A stretch of DNA of 64,000 bases from Microplitis mediator (lineage: Eukaryota; Arthropoda; Insecta; Hymenoptera; Braconidae), in assembly GCF_029852145.1 (NCBI RefSeq), contig NC_079969.1, forward strand, positions 5,828,001 through 5,892,000, written 5' to 3'. The notes under the pieces are model-generated. The model worked only from the letters and a program-made list of their open reading frames with translations. It had not been told where the DNA came from and ran no database searches. The position numbers and the translations under genes are program-made. Shown here in pieces: positions 1-10,602 of the stretch; positions within the stretch are counted from its first letter, which is position 1; each line of letters starts with the position of its first letter.

Positions 1-574
1 TGTCGAATGAACCTAGCTGTAGAATTCTCTTTTGTCTTGTCGCCTCTCACTCTTTATTCCTCTCGTTATACCGCTCTGTGGTCACGTTTTTTTTAATTTT
101 ATTTCACTTTTCGTTTTATTTTATTTTTTTTGCATTTTCCTGTTAATTCTCTATTTTCTTTCGTTGTTGTTTTTTTTTCTTTTTGTTAAATTAAAAACAC
201 TAATTGCTGCCTTTGAGTTGTTTTTGTTTATGTTTTCAATTTTTCACAATCAGTTTATTTATTCTAGGTTTACGTGAATGCAACCTGAATTATTCTGTTA
301 CAAACATTTAATGAAATTTATTAACTTTTAAAAATAAAATAACTTAACCTTCGTAGAAAAAAAAAAATGAAATGTTTTGAATTTAGCTTCATGTTAAAAA
401 CATTCTATTGAAAATTTATTTGAAGAGAACAATCAACCATTAAATGTTTTATTTAGTTTTTGAGAGGCCGAAGAAGTTGAATATAATTATTATGGTTTCA
501 AATTTTCGTCAGGGTATTCCTCTAATCGGGCAACGAAACCTTCGGTCATGTGTAAAATGAGCAATAAATGAGTT
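1..574. other. No gene seen; T-rich tract
   Basis: The first 300 bases are strongly pyrimidine-rich on the plus strand, which leaves an 81-codon frame rich in Phe, Leu and Ile. I regard that as composition and not as a gene. Confidence 0.6.
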
Positions 575-655
575 AACTGATGGTTAGTAACGAAGCTGAG
601 AAGGTGTCAGTTTGTAACTCCATAGGCAAGGGTTCGAAACCCGGCTTGGGCACTT
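575..655 (+). repeat. tRNA-like SINE remnant
   Basis: A B-box-like GGGTTCGAAACCC at 629-641 is flanked by pairing GGCAAG and CTTGGGC. The A box is poor and no full cloverleaf forms, so this is a decayed tRNA-derived repeat, not a tRNA gene. Confidence 0.35.
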
Positions 656-1568
656 AACATCAGAGCCCCACTAGCTAACGGGAGGTCATTAGTAGAATGA
701 TCTGCTATACCGGCCAAGTTTTCTAAAGGTTTATTTCTTGTTTATACAGTGGAACAGTTAAAATTTTTTAAATTTAATTATATATGAATGTATTGTGAAT
801 AGTTGATGTTCCGTCGTAACGATTTTTGTTTTAATCAACAATTGATCGATAAATACTTTTAGAAATTTACATTCATAATTTTTTGGTTACATGGTATCTG
901 TCAAAATGTCGGTATGATGACCAATGATACCACAGTAAGCGCTGTCATCATTGCAATCGAGGGATTGTCATGGGAAATTGAATCCCAGTAAGTATCCAAG
1001 CGAGACCCGACAGACTCTCGATTTGTCCTTTTCAGAGTTCTTAAAACATCTTACTCAACTTTAAAGGGAATAGACAGAGCTTTGATTAAACTTATACTAC
1101 AGTAGGTAGAAGAGCTAGGTCAAGAAAAAGGAATAAGAAAATAGGACAGGGCGAGGTAAGAAGCAAAACCCCATAAGGAAACTAGAATTCGATACGAAAT
1201 AAGTTAAATTTATTTTTAAATAGCAAACTTAGTTTAACCTGATAAGGATTTTTGGTCTGCTGCAATAAAACCGATTGAAACTTTTTTGAAAATATGTTGA
1301 TTGAGAACAATCATTCAGAATAGCTATTGATTTGCTGTTACAAATGAGACTAGGAACGTGCTGGAATTTAAAATCGCTTGAACGCGAGTACTGGGGCATG
1401 AAGTCTTAGATGTAGAGTGAGAATAAAGAGCTCTGTTTATGCTTCGTGTTGTGTACTTGAGTGAATAAATGTAAATAGTTCTGAATTTCTTTTTTATCGT
1501 GAAATATTGATGCCGGACTATGATGGATTGATTCGAGAGGCTGTATTACATTTAAAGTGAAATATATA
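656..1568. other. No gene seen
   Basis: Unremarkable A/T-rich sequence up to the end of the Tc1-like relic. Only short random frames. Confidence 0.6.
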
Positions 1569-1854
1569 CAGCTTTGGCCAAAAATATGAGGCATCTTTAT
1601 ACAATTTACTGCACTTGTAGTTTTTCAAGTGAAAAATAAGACTACTTTTGCTTTATAAATCACAAAACTCTAATATTTCGTTCGTTCTCAAATGAGTCTT
1701 CCATTGGCTGTAATGATCTTCCTTTTATGAATTAAAGGGTTTTTTCATTTCGGAAAAACCCAACGATGCTCAGTAGGGTTCAAATATGGGCACTACGTAG
1801 GCCATTCAAACCAGATAATCTATCACTGATTACAAACTAGTGCATCGCGGTCGT

Positions 1855-2579
1855 TACACGGTAAGAAATGCATGGCGTTCAACACCATGCTGGTATGGTC
1901 TTAAGACAGATACTAAAATAGTATGTAAAATATTCCAAGACAGTATTGTAAAGAGTCCCAGAAGTCCTAGCTTGCAGAGAAGCTAGCATTGTACCAATTT
2001 TCTCAGATCCAAATATAGCACTAAATTCCGTACACCGGCATTAAATTGGCACTAAATTAGCACTAAATTAATAAATAAAAATCGTGCGATTCTGCTCAAA
2101 TGACAATGCTGGCTTTACAGACGTTCCCAGAAGTGTGGCGTTTTTTACTATACTGTATAGTGTTGGAGCTATTGTATTGCTCACACGTATGCATAGCAGG
2201 CACGGCGAAACAGCATGGCCCTGAGACCCTTACTAAAATGCCAAGGGCACAATGTTAATAGTTTTTCCCCCATGATTTCTGGCGTGTCAATCAATGTATA
2301 CAATCAATGTATCATCGTATTACTACCAAAATGATATAGATGTCGTTAGACTAGGTTTATCGGCCAGAAGCAATGTGGATACGGCAATGCAGTAAGGGCC
2401 TGACGGCCATACTGATATTGCGGCGTCCGCGCCAACTATTGCCAATGTTACTATTCCTGCAATGGTTGAATCATCTATGCATACAATTTTATAACCTATA
2501 AAAATCTTCGATACCATACAGTATGGCGTTCACGCCCATACTGACATAGTGATATCCGCAAAATATTTCTTACCGTGTA
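1855..2579 (+). mobile_element. CACGGTAAGAAAT fold-back element, copy A
   Basis: The ends are TACACGGTAAGAAAT and its reverse complement ATTTCTTACCGTGTA, a 15-bp inverted repeat including flanking TA. The element carries 161 bp of foreign sequence plus an 8-bp duplication, so the native length is about 556 bp. The interior has short palindromes such as ATACTGTATAGT and no usable frame; a 64-codon open frame here (minus strand) is fortuitous. It sits inside the Tc1-like relic: joining 1854 to 2580 with one TA brings the two transposase fragments together, so TA is the target-site duplication. Related copies lie at 56321, 58441 (inverted) and 61044. It is non-autonomous; the mobilising enzyme is unknown. 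Confidence 0.88.
1965..2125. mobile_element. 161-bp insertion in copy A with 8-bp flanking repeat
   Basis: Copies B, C and D have one uninterrupted CCCAGAAG here. Copy A has CCCAGAAG at 1957-1964 and again at 2126-2133, with 161 bp between them. The insert contains imperfect inverted blocks, AAGCTAGCATTGT near its left end and ACAATGCTGGCTT near its right end. An 8-bp duplication is typical of hAT-type transposition, but the extreme ends do not show a clean hAT terminus, so the family is uncertain. Confidence 0.6.
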
Positions 2580-2637
2580 GTTTATAATAAGGATCATTGT
2601 TTTCATGGAATTTGTCGGCACTCATATTAGTGCCCAA

Positions 2638-2690
2638 TCGAAAAAATATATGTCCGGGAATATATGCCGACAAAATAGTGTACATTTTTA
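2638..2690 (+). repeat. Fragment of ACGAAAAAATATAT..CCGGGAATATATGCC repeat
   Basis: About 45 bp closely matches 20266-20312, including CCGGGAATATATGCCG and CAAAATAG. This is one arm only; the complete fold-back copy is at 20261-20380. Confidence 0.6.
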
Positions 2691-4230
2691 TGAATAGTTG
2701 AATAATCACAACAAGAATTCAATAGCTACTGACAAATCCTATTTTCAAGTTTTTTTAACTTGAACCGTACGTATGTTTTCAATAATTTGATTGTCAGGAT
2801 TCGAATATGCAAAAAAAGGAGATTTAAAATAAATTATGATAGATAAAAAAAAATTCCGACCATAGAACTAATGAACATTCTCGTCATACATTACTTTTAA
2901 TTCTCGAGACAAGTTTTTTCATCATACATTCGAATGGAGTTAACGAATTCATCCGGTTGTCTAAATTTACGTTGGCAGCTGCCTTTACTGTCCATCAACC
3001 CCGCTAAGCATGTTTTATTTTTTATATCTTTTCTGTTCTCTTCTTTTTTTGTGTTACTGCTGATACCCGTAAATTATGTTGGCTAAATCTGTTTTGCTTG
3101 CTCAGTATTGGTAAGGATATATATCACAAGCTATCTAACGGATTAGGTAGTATAATTTGAATTTTCACAATCCAATTAAAAATTCAAAAGAATGGAAACG
3201 TATTATATAAATCTAGTGCATTTTCAACGAATCATAAGTAGTAGGTAAATACTTCTGTTTGCGTGCAATTATAAATTCAAATTTTATGGTGGTTTTTAAA
3301 TTAGTCATACCTTAAAAATTCGATAGTCGCGTTTCTTTTTGGTTCACTTTTCTCATAAATTACAATAGCTAGAGACTTTTTTTTGGATTCAGAAAACAGG
3401 TATCCATAAGCATCCATAAAAAAAGCTTAATGACAAAATTATTCCATATTACTATTTTTCTATGCATTTTTAATGGGAGCCCATAGTTTTTTTGTGGCTT
3501 CTTGTTAATCGATGTTCAGATTAATTTCAAATGGATTTCAATGGAATCCATTTTTGCCGCATCAGCCGAAAGTCCAAGTAAGATTTCCATGGGTGGGTTT
3601 ACCCCATGGGTTCTTGCAGGTTCTCATGACTTTGTACGAATTTTATCATGAGTTTCAGAATATACCATAAAAGCTGATGGTTTTCTATGGGTTTCCTTGA
3701 AAGCGATTCGAGAAAATTTACTAACATGCAGCTCACTACCTAAAAATTGGTATAGAAATCTATGTAATTTGGTCAAGCCACTTTAATTTTTTAAATAGTA
3801 TTGACCAATTTTTATGGTACATAAACTCTCAAAGTTATTGATCATGATACTAAAAAGTAGGAATATTTGTCACAAATATATAAATTGAGTAGATTCTTTT
3901 TCAAAATATTTATTGATATCAAATAAATTCATTTGATAGATCTAAATACAGCTGAAGCTATAAACGGTATTTTTATTTATTCAAAATAAATCAAACTCGC
4001 GACAAATAGCTCAAGCTTTGTCGCTTCTGTATGTATGCATATAAAAAATATAAATATTCGGTTATCAAACTCAGTATTTTATTTAAAATATCGAAGTATA
4101 ATTTACATAAATCTAGCAGTCAACCATTTATACTAATAATTATTAATATTTATTAATACAGTCATTATGATTTCTAATCATTTTTTATTTGTTTTTACAT
4201 AATTATTCTATTTTAATTGTAATTTGAGTG
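2691..4230. other. No gene seen; scattered short dyads
   Basis: The segment from 3400 to 3720 contains CCATAAGCATCCATAA, GGATTTCAATGGAATCC and CCATGGGTGGGTTTACCCCA, loosely like 40740-41220. Otherwise nothing is recognised. Confidence 0.5.
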
Positions 4231-4943
4231 CCCGCATGAAAATAATATACATGATAAATATATATGGAAAAATATATAATCAATGGGACCATATAAGTAG
4301 CCAAAAACGATATATATTTTCTTATATATAATATAGTAACTTTTAATATAATTAATTATATACGTAAGTTTATAAGTTAATACATGTAGTGTATATATTT
4401 ATAATCATATATGTAAACTTATAAGTTAGCACATATATGTATTACATATATTGATAATTATATATGTAAATTTGTAAGCTATCACACATATATATATATA
4501 TATTTTGAACACAATGTTTGAATCTTATAACAGAGAGAGGAAGACAGAAAAGAATAGATTTTATTTATTCTTACATATATGGGGAGACTTATATGGTTCT
4601 ATATATTAAAAAATATACAAAAATTTATAACGTTAAATACATGGTCCATATATCGTGCCATATAATGATGAATTATATATGTATTCTTATTTGTTTCCAT
4701 GTATAAATAACATTTATTTTTGAATATATTAAAATTATAAGTTTTCAAATATATAAATAATATATTGAAGTTATACGGAAATATATGAAATCATATAAGA
4801 GAAAACATAAATAGAAATATAAAAAAATCCGCCAAAATCTATGTATAGTTCTATGTAAGATTTAATGTATTGTCACATATATATTTATATCTGTAACATA
4901 TATTTTTTAATATATGTTTACGATATATGATATTATCATGGTG
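4231..4943. mobile_element. AT-rich fold-back element E3 (CCCGCATGAAAA end)
   Basis: The left end is CCCGCATGAAAATAATAT. The right end, read on the minus strand, is CACCATGATAATATCATA. The interior is almost pure A/T made of TATATGTAAA/TTTACATATA-type dyads. It belongs to the same terminal pattern as the elements at 6467, 25186 and 45680. A 62-codon open frame inside is a product of base composition. Confidence 0.6.
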
Positions 4944-5233
4944 TAGTTCGAGTATGATAATTTTAAAAAAGTATCTAATTAATATCGGATGTTCAGAAAT
5001 GATCAATTTTCATATTATCTGCATTGGAACTGCGAGTTTCAATGCCTATTTTACCATTCAGAATAAGCCAATTTCAGACCACTATGATTTAGCGGACAGA
5101 ACTGATCAGTTTTTTCCCTGGGAAAAAAATTCATTATCGTTTCTTCAGTTGATTAGTTTTTGACATTTGTGTTTGAAAAATTAAAAAAATAATATGAGTT
5201 CCAATAAAAATAGTAAATTGTGTGACAAGTAAT

Positions 5234-5319
5234 GAAACATTACGATTTCAGATCAGGGTGAAGTTGGCTGCGTTAGCCATAGGCGAGAACTGACATCACC
5301 CAGTCTGAAATCGTGTTCC
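5234..5319 (+). repeat. 86-bp dyad unit, left copy
   Basis: The unit begins GAAACA and ends TGTTCC, with inner dyads ACGATTTCAGA/TCTGAAATCGT and GGGTGA/TCACCC, so it can itself fold into a hairpin. The core AGGGTGAAGTTGGCTGC is repeated, inverted, in the partner at 5394-5479. It is much richer in G+C than its surroundings. Confidence 0.7.
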
Positions 5320-5393
5320 ATCCTGGGTCACATACTCTATTTTTCACCATGACTTGCATGGGAACTTTAAGTTTTGGTGTCAACAGCCAGCGA

Positions 5394-5479
5394 GAAACAA
5401 GTCCCTAGATTCCGGGTGATGTCAGCTCGCCTTCGGCTCGGGCAGCCAACTTCACCCTCGTCTGACATAGTCTTGTTTC
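5394..5479 (-). repeat. 86-bp dyad unit, right copy (inverted)
   Basis: On the minus strand it begins GAAACAAG and ends CTTGTTTC, and it shares AGGGTGAAGTTGGCTGC, GGCGAG and CTGACATCACCC with the left unit. The length is identical (86 bp) and the spacing between units is 74 bp. Arm sequences outside the core differ between the copies, yet each copy keeps its own internal complementarity. Confidence 0.7.
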
Positions 5480-6466
5480 GTCTCATGCCATGCAGTATAC
5501 TATTTATTACTATTTTTTACCTCTTCCAAAAAATTAAACCACCTTGCCCCTATTATTATTCCAACCACAATCTAGCCAAACGATAAAATTTATTTATTTC
5601 AACGATAAAAAATCGCTGATAGCCATCATAATAAATAACACAATTCTACATTTATTTCATTTCAACCGAGTATAGAATTTCTCATCGCAAAAATTAAATA
5701 AATACGAAAAATATTTACATAAATTACAAATGTATAATCAACGTATTAATAGCAATGCATCTCATTGTTTGTTTTAGTGAAAATGTGAAACAACCAGAAA
5801 TAAAAACCAAAATATATAAAAGTTTTAAATGAATAGTGTGAAAAAAATCTATATTTTACACTCAATATTATCACATCGTGTGTATTGTATTTTTCACATC
5901 TTTTATCTGATAAAAATAAATATACATATATAAATATAAAGCAGTCATAGTGTGTATTATATATAAAGTTAAAATCATCTCACCGTCGAGGACATAACAA
6001 CAATGAGAGCAAACGTTAACGTTGGTATCCAATACTATTGTATATTTTCTCTTGCATCAACTCTTCCCAACGCTGTACAACATTTACCTCTTTTTTTTTT
6101 ACGACAGTTTTTTATGATTTTTTTATTTTATTGATGTTTATTCTTTACCAGTATTTTTTTTCCTATTTCATTTTTCTTTTTCTTTTATTTACACGTTTTT
6201 TATTTACGTAAATCTCTTGATTCGTTCGTGCATTTACTTTTATAATATAACTTCAGAAATAATTGATTAAAACGTTTAAATATTATTCCGTACGTCTGTT
6301 GGGAATTTATTATCTAAAGAGAAATCCCATGGCATTTTAGTTATGAAAATTTAATTTCTTTTTCTGTTATCAGTATCAAGTGATTATTAATAAAATATTT
6401 TTATTTAAATTATTAGATCAAATATAACTAATAATTACTCTTACACCGAGAAAAATTTATTATATT

Positions 6467-7383
6467 CTGCATGGAAAAGCTATATATTGTTAAAAATATA
6501 TAAAAATATATATGGTGAATATGTGATACATATATGGCGGCAAAAATATATAAATTTATGAATATATGTTTTTTACATATATTGGATTATATATTTTTAT
6601 TAATATATTTCTTTTTATATAATGTTTTATATTTCTCTATGTATATTATCTGGTATAATGCTCAATATATTTTTGTCATATATGAATGATATATATGTAA
6701 TTTATAAACTATAATTTAATGAAATTTATATATATTTTGACTCATAATTAGTGATATATTGTCTGTATATAATTGATCATACATGGAAGAACTTATATGT
6801 TTAAATCTATGGTTTGCGGTATATTGAAGTTATATTTTTCCAATATATTAAAAATTATATTTTTCTCAATATATTGAAAATTATAGTTTTTGTATACCTA
6901 TATTTTTTAAGAAGCTGCCCGATAGCATAGAAATGATAATTACAAACTAAAATGCATGGTTTTTATTATGTAACATACCATAGTACGACAAATATGTATA
7001 GTACTATATATTTTGCAATATATTGGACGTTATATACTGCAAAATATATGGAGTACCATATATTTTGCAATATACTGGAAAGCATACAAAAAATATACAT
7101 CATACTGTATATTGATAAATATACTAATTTCAATACAATACATACAATATATCAATATATGATAAAATTTACCAAGATATATATGCTCAACATACATAAA
7201 AAAAGATATATTGATAAATATATAATTAATATATTGTAGTAATATTTTTTTTTTTCAATTTATTATCATATATTGATACGGCAAAAATATAAATATTATT
7301 TTATATATTGTGCAATACATCACATTATAATATTCATATATTTTAAAGTATGTTTTTTCACATATAAAGTTTTTTCATGTGGG
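6467..7383 (+). mobile_element. AT-rich fold-back element E1 (CTGCATGGAAAAGC end)
   Basis: About 917 bp. The left end GCATGGAAAAGCTATAT and the right end ACTTT..TTTTCATGTGGG resemble each other inverted. Nearly the whole length matches the element at 45680-46579 in opposite orientation, including GCTATATATTGTTAAAA, GGTTTGCGGTATATTG and the right-end block ending in TTTCATGTGGG. A CACCGAGAAAAATTTATTA fragment at 6444 abuts it. A 95-codon open frame inside comes from A/T bias and is not considered coding. Confidence 0.75.
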
Positions 7384-7516
7384 TAATATCTAAGATACTA
7401 AATTTTTAATCTAGATTATCAGAAATTATAACTTTTATTATCTTAACTAATTATAACTATTATCAACATCGTTATTCTTAATAACCTGATGGTAACTATT
7501 ACGTTCATATCACGTC

Positions 7517-7582
7517 TATAGTCCCGTATGTGTGTGTAAAAACACGTAATTTCCCGCTTAACAGCATTATTTAAATTATTTA
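7517..7582 (+). repeat. Direct repeat D1 flanking the tRNA-like inverted pair
   Basis: TATAGTCCCGTATGTGTGTG through CTTAACAGCATTATTT recurs at 7848-7913 in the same orientation with few changes. Each copy lies directly 5' of one arm of the tRNA-like palindrome. Confidence 0.7.
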
Positions 7583-7649
7583 AAAATGCTACCGTAAGAT
7601 GGACATTGTGGCTCAATGGATACAGATAAATTGAACGAAATTTGGCATA

Positions 7650-7724
7650 GGCTCGGATAGCTCAACGGGAAGAGCACTTAGCGCGTAACTGACATGGTCT
7701 GGGTTCGATTCCCAGCTTGGACCA
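7650..7724 (+). repeat. tRNA-like unit, left arm (pseudo-tRNA)
   Basis: It shows a D arm GCTC/GAGC, an A box TAGCTCAACGGG, T stem CTGGG/CCCAG and B box GGGTTCGATTCCC. The acceptor stem has mismatches, and the anticodon loop CGCGTAA lacks the usual T33. It is most likely a tRNA-derived repeat, possibly still transcribable by pol III. Confidence 0.6.
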
Positions 7725-7847
7725 TCTATATTTTTCTCAACCTATTTATAGACTTTTTATTGAAAACGTTCCTTTCTTATTCTACCCAATCCCTTCCTAT
7801 CCTAATTTTGTTTCCCCATAATACGGAAGTGTGAAAAGCTTTACGTA

Positions 7848-7913
7848 TATAGTCTCGAATGTGTGTGTAAAAACATATACTTTCCTGCTTAACAGCATTA
7901 TTTCAATTATTCA
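7848..7913 (+). repeat. Direct repeat D2 flanking the tRNA-like inverted pair
   Basis: Second copy of the block at 7517-7582, with TATAGTCTCGAATGTGTGTG and CTTAACAGCATTATTTC. It lies in the spacer of the palindrome, just left of the right arm. Confidence 0.7.
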
Positions 7914-7991
7914 ATAACAGGAGAGAATCGGATAGGATAAGAAAGGAACCTTCTCAATGAACAGTCGATAAATAAATTGAGAAAAACATAG

Positions 7992-8067
7992 ATAGTCCGA
8001 ACTGGGAATCGAACCCAGACCATGCCGGTTACGCGCCGAGTGCTCTTTTAGTTGAGCTATCCGAGCC
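7992..8067 (-). repeat. tRNA-like unit, right arm (pseudo-tRNA)
   Basis: Inverted copy of the unit at 7650. Read on the minus strand, its anticodon arm region CTCGGCGCGTAACCGGC pairs better than in the left copy. D arm, T arm and B box are intact. The acceptor pairing is imperfect, so a working tRNA is doubtful. Confidence 0.6.
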
Positions 8068-8136
8068 TATCCCATATTCCGTTCAATTCATCTGTACTCA
8101 TTGAGCCACACCGTCCATCGTACAGTAGCATTTTTA

Positions 8137-9254
8137 AATATATATGTTTAAAAATGCATTATTAAAAAAATCTACAACAATGCTCAACACAATATACTTT
8201 GATCAATTTGACACCTAATTTCAATTTGACAGTTGTTTGTATGTAAAAATAAAAAACTACTGAAGAACCTCTTATTACAGCATGTTTTTGCTTACAATGA
8301 AATTCACAATCCGTTGACAGAGACATAACAAAAGCGGCTGCGGAAACTGTAATTGACTCTTGTACTAAAAGGCGCTTTTAAATTTTTCATCACTCAAAGT
8401 TATTTATTTATTAAAAATGAAAACCTGCCTCGTTTACTTGTGTTTCCAATGAATATTTTTTGATTCAATAAATAAATTGAATTCTATAAAAAATTCTATC
8501 AATAAATACTATCCGCATATATATAAATATATATTTTTTTTGTCAACTGAATTTCACAAATTTCATCATTCATTGCCACTCAATAATTAAAAAAATAATT
8601 TATCAATTGGAACGTTAAGAGAATTTAATTGGTAAAAAATTCTCGTTATCTACATTTATATAGAAATAATAAAGTTATAATTCCAGATCACGTTTTATTG
8701 CTTAAATTATTTCAATAATGTCAATTGTCATGGCTCACATGCTCCCACGTATAATTTAAAATAAAATAAAAGAAAATAAATTTTCCACGTGTAGAATTCT
8801 CAACGAGTTATAGCTTAAAGCTTAAAGCTCTTTTTTTCACTTCGCCCTACTCCACTTCACTCCATACCACCTATCGTATTCTACACTCAGTACAGTTCAT
8901 CTCTGTCTTTTATTTTATTTTATTTTATTTATTTCTTTTTTTATTTTACTCGGCATATTACAGTTGTATGTGATGGAATGAGATAAAGAAAAAAAGCCTA
9001 TGCCAGGGCTATCATATTCCAAGCACGAAAATTCTACCGAGTAGTAAATCGTAAAAGTTCGCTGGATAACATGCACGATCGAACGATTTGCATCGTGCTA
9101 GTGTCATTTTTCAGTCATAGAAGTTACTATCGTTTTATTCAAATTTCATTTTTTTATTTTATTTCCAAAACCTATCATTTTATATAGATTCATTTTTTAA
9201 CATTTATCACATTGAAATCTAAAAAAATTATTTTAATTTGATTCAATTTATTTT
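8137..9254. other. No gene seen
   Basis: Contains a short TTTTATTTTATTTTATTTTA tract near 8909; otherwise unique-looking A/T-rich DNA. Confidence 0.6.
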
Positions 9255-9336
9255 TTAACTTCCCGCTAAGAAAGGAAATTTTTCAAATATTTGAATTTTC
9301 ATAAAATGACGACGTCATGAGGTCGTAAAAATATGT
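9255..9336 (+). repeat. AACTTCCCGCTAAGAA repeat, fragment
   Basis: Begins TTAACTTCCCGCTAAGAAA, continues with a TTTTCATNNNATG-like segment and then GACGACGTCATGAGGTCG. It has the same head as the longer copy at 9718. Confidence 0.55.
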
Positions 9337-9717
9337 ACTAAGGTTTAGTTATTAATTATTAAGATTTAATTACTGAAAACAATTATCGATTCATAGATTC
9401 GTTTATTTATCGATTTATTCATAGATTTTATTATATTAATGAATTTAAAAATACACAAAGGGTAAAATTTATTCATGTGAAATAAATTCGGGATTCAGTG
9501 TAACGAAGTTTGAAATTCAAATTGAGGAATTTCTTTGTAATCCAATCAAATGATACAAAACGTATTTTAAAAATGTTGGAAAAGAAAATCCACAAGTGCA
9601 CACCTCAATTGCTTATTTTATTTTTAATCATTACTTTTATTTTATTTTGGAATATTAATTATTTTTTTTTCAATTATGAATTTCTATCAAACTTTTGAAT
9701 TATTAGTTTGTTTTTAT

Positions 9718-10289
9718 TTAACTTCCCGTTAAGAAAATTGCAAATTGGTTTTGGTCCGATTTTCGAAAATCGAGTTTTCATCAGATGTCGACGTTTTGAG
9801 GTCCTAGGAAGCTATTCTGACTATTCCCGGATGGACGTCCGTGTGTATGTGTGTATGATCTTTTTTTTGTTCGACGATATCTTTAGAACGAATCAACCGA
9901 TTTAAACGTTCTTGGTGGCAATCGAAAGAGCTCACTAAAATTTAGAATTGATTAGATTTTGGGGTAGACCGGTCATGTAGTTTACGAGTTATACGAAGAA
10001 TAAAAATTAAAAATTTTTTTTGTTTTTGGTTTTTTGCGTATAACTTATAAACCACTTGCCCGATTCGCCTCAAAATGTAATCAGTTTTAAGTCTTATTGA
10101 GCCCTTTCGATTGCTACCAAGAACGTTCAAATTGGTTCGTTCTATCTAAAGATATCGTCGGAAAAAAACTATAATTTTTCAGTGAAGGTATGTTTCACCG
10201 GCCTAACAAATTTTGAAAGCTCGAAGGGCTCAAAAATTTACAAGCAGTAATGTTTCCGAGCTTCCTGAGCTCGAAAACAGCGGGAAGTT
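9718..10289 (+). mobile_element. AACTTCCCG fold-back repeat, long copy
   Basis: Outer ends AACTTCCCGTT and CAGCGGGAAGTT are inverted. Inner arms 9867-9940 and 10098-10167 are strongly complementary, including CGATATCTTTAGAACGAA and GCAATCGAAAGAGCTC against GAGCCCTTTCGATTGC. Open frames of 62-79 codons here are fortuitous. I have the impression that this repeat type is common in braconid wasp genomes; that comes from memory and was not checked. Confidence 0.7.
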
Positions 10290-10494
10290 TCGGGGCTGGC
10301 CCGCAAGGTCAGGCGGTTTTCAGATTTTTATTTCTTATTTTCAGTTTAATGTTTTTTTATTTAATTTTTTTTTAAATACCCCGCCTTTGTGTCTTAGATG
10401 TCGCTCATTTTTTAAACCCGACTGTTACCCTAGTGCTGCTGCCAGTAATTGATGGTAAAAAAAAACTTCTTGATTCTTGGTCTTGGTCTCGATT

Positions 10495-10602
10495 GAACAC
10501 CACTATTAGTGTTATTTAAACTCTATTTTCGAGGTTAAATTTGACACCAATAAGCTTAACACCAGGATAGCGTGGACTTACACCGGTTTTTTTTTTACAG
10601 TA
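10495..10602 (+). repeat. GGTGTTAAA-family 3' fragment
   Basis: AACACCACTATTAGTG, TTTTCGAGGTTAAATTTGAC and GGACTTACACCGG..TTTTTTACAGTA match, in order, the right ends of the elements at 37906-38252 and 59188-59482. The left half is absent. Confidence 0.65.

Larger units (their letters stand above)
1569..2637 (-). pseudogene. Decayed Tc1-like transposase / element relic
   Basis: Read on the minus strand and ignoring an inserted element (1855-2579), the relic carries two landmarks of Tc1-type DDE transposases. Residues FHENNDPYYK (2610-2581) match the QQDNDPKH block, with the usual catalytic Asp changed to Asn. WPT-stop-CPYLNPTEHRW (about 1804-1760) matches the SPDLNPIE block, keeping the Glu but with an internal stop and Asp to Tyr. 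Between them the frame is broken by stops and a frameshift. The 3' end is CAGCTTTGGCCAAAAAT from 1569, next to TA, which resembles a Tc1 terminal repeat. The other end is not seen: the match stops near 2637, where another repeat fragment starts. The enzyme would have cut and pasted the element at TA sites; this copy cannot work. Confidence 0.7.
7577..8136. repeat. Large inverted repeat with a tRNA-like unit in each arm
   Basis: The left arm (7577-7802) and right arm (7921-8136) are inverted copies, matching from AAAAATGCTAC at the outside to CCTTTCTTAT at the inside. Each arm holds a 75-bp tRNA-like sequence with good A and B boxes. The spacer contains direct repeat D2. Such a structure could arise by inverted duplication of a tRNA-derived repeat. 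Confidence 0.8.

Noticed and set aside
1..277. 81-codon membrane-like peptide
   Set aside because: Phe/Leu/Ile richness follows from a T-rich tract; no conserved pattern.
2323..2517. 64-codon minus frame as a small protein gene
   Set aside because: It lies inside a CACGGTAAGAAAT element, and related frames in the other copies are broken or in other frames.
6952..7239. 95-codon frame as a Tyr/Ile-rich peptide gene
   Set aside because: It is built entirely from ATATA dyads of an AT-rich fold-back element; the second copy does not keep it.
7650..7724. Functional tRNA gene
   Set aside because: Acceptor pairing is poor and the anticodon loop lacks T33, so it is treated as a tRNA-derived repeat.
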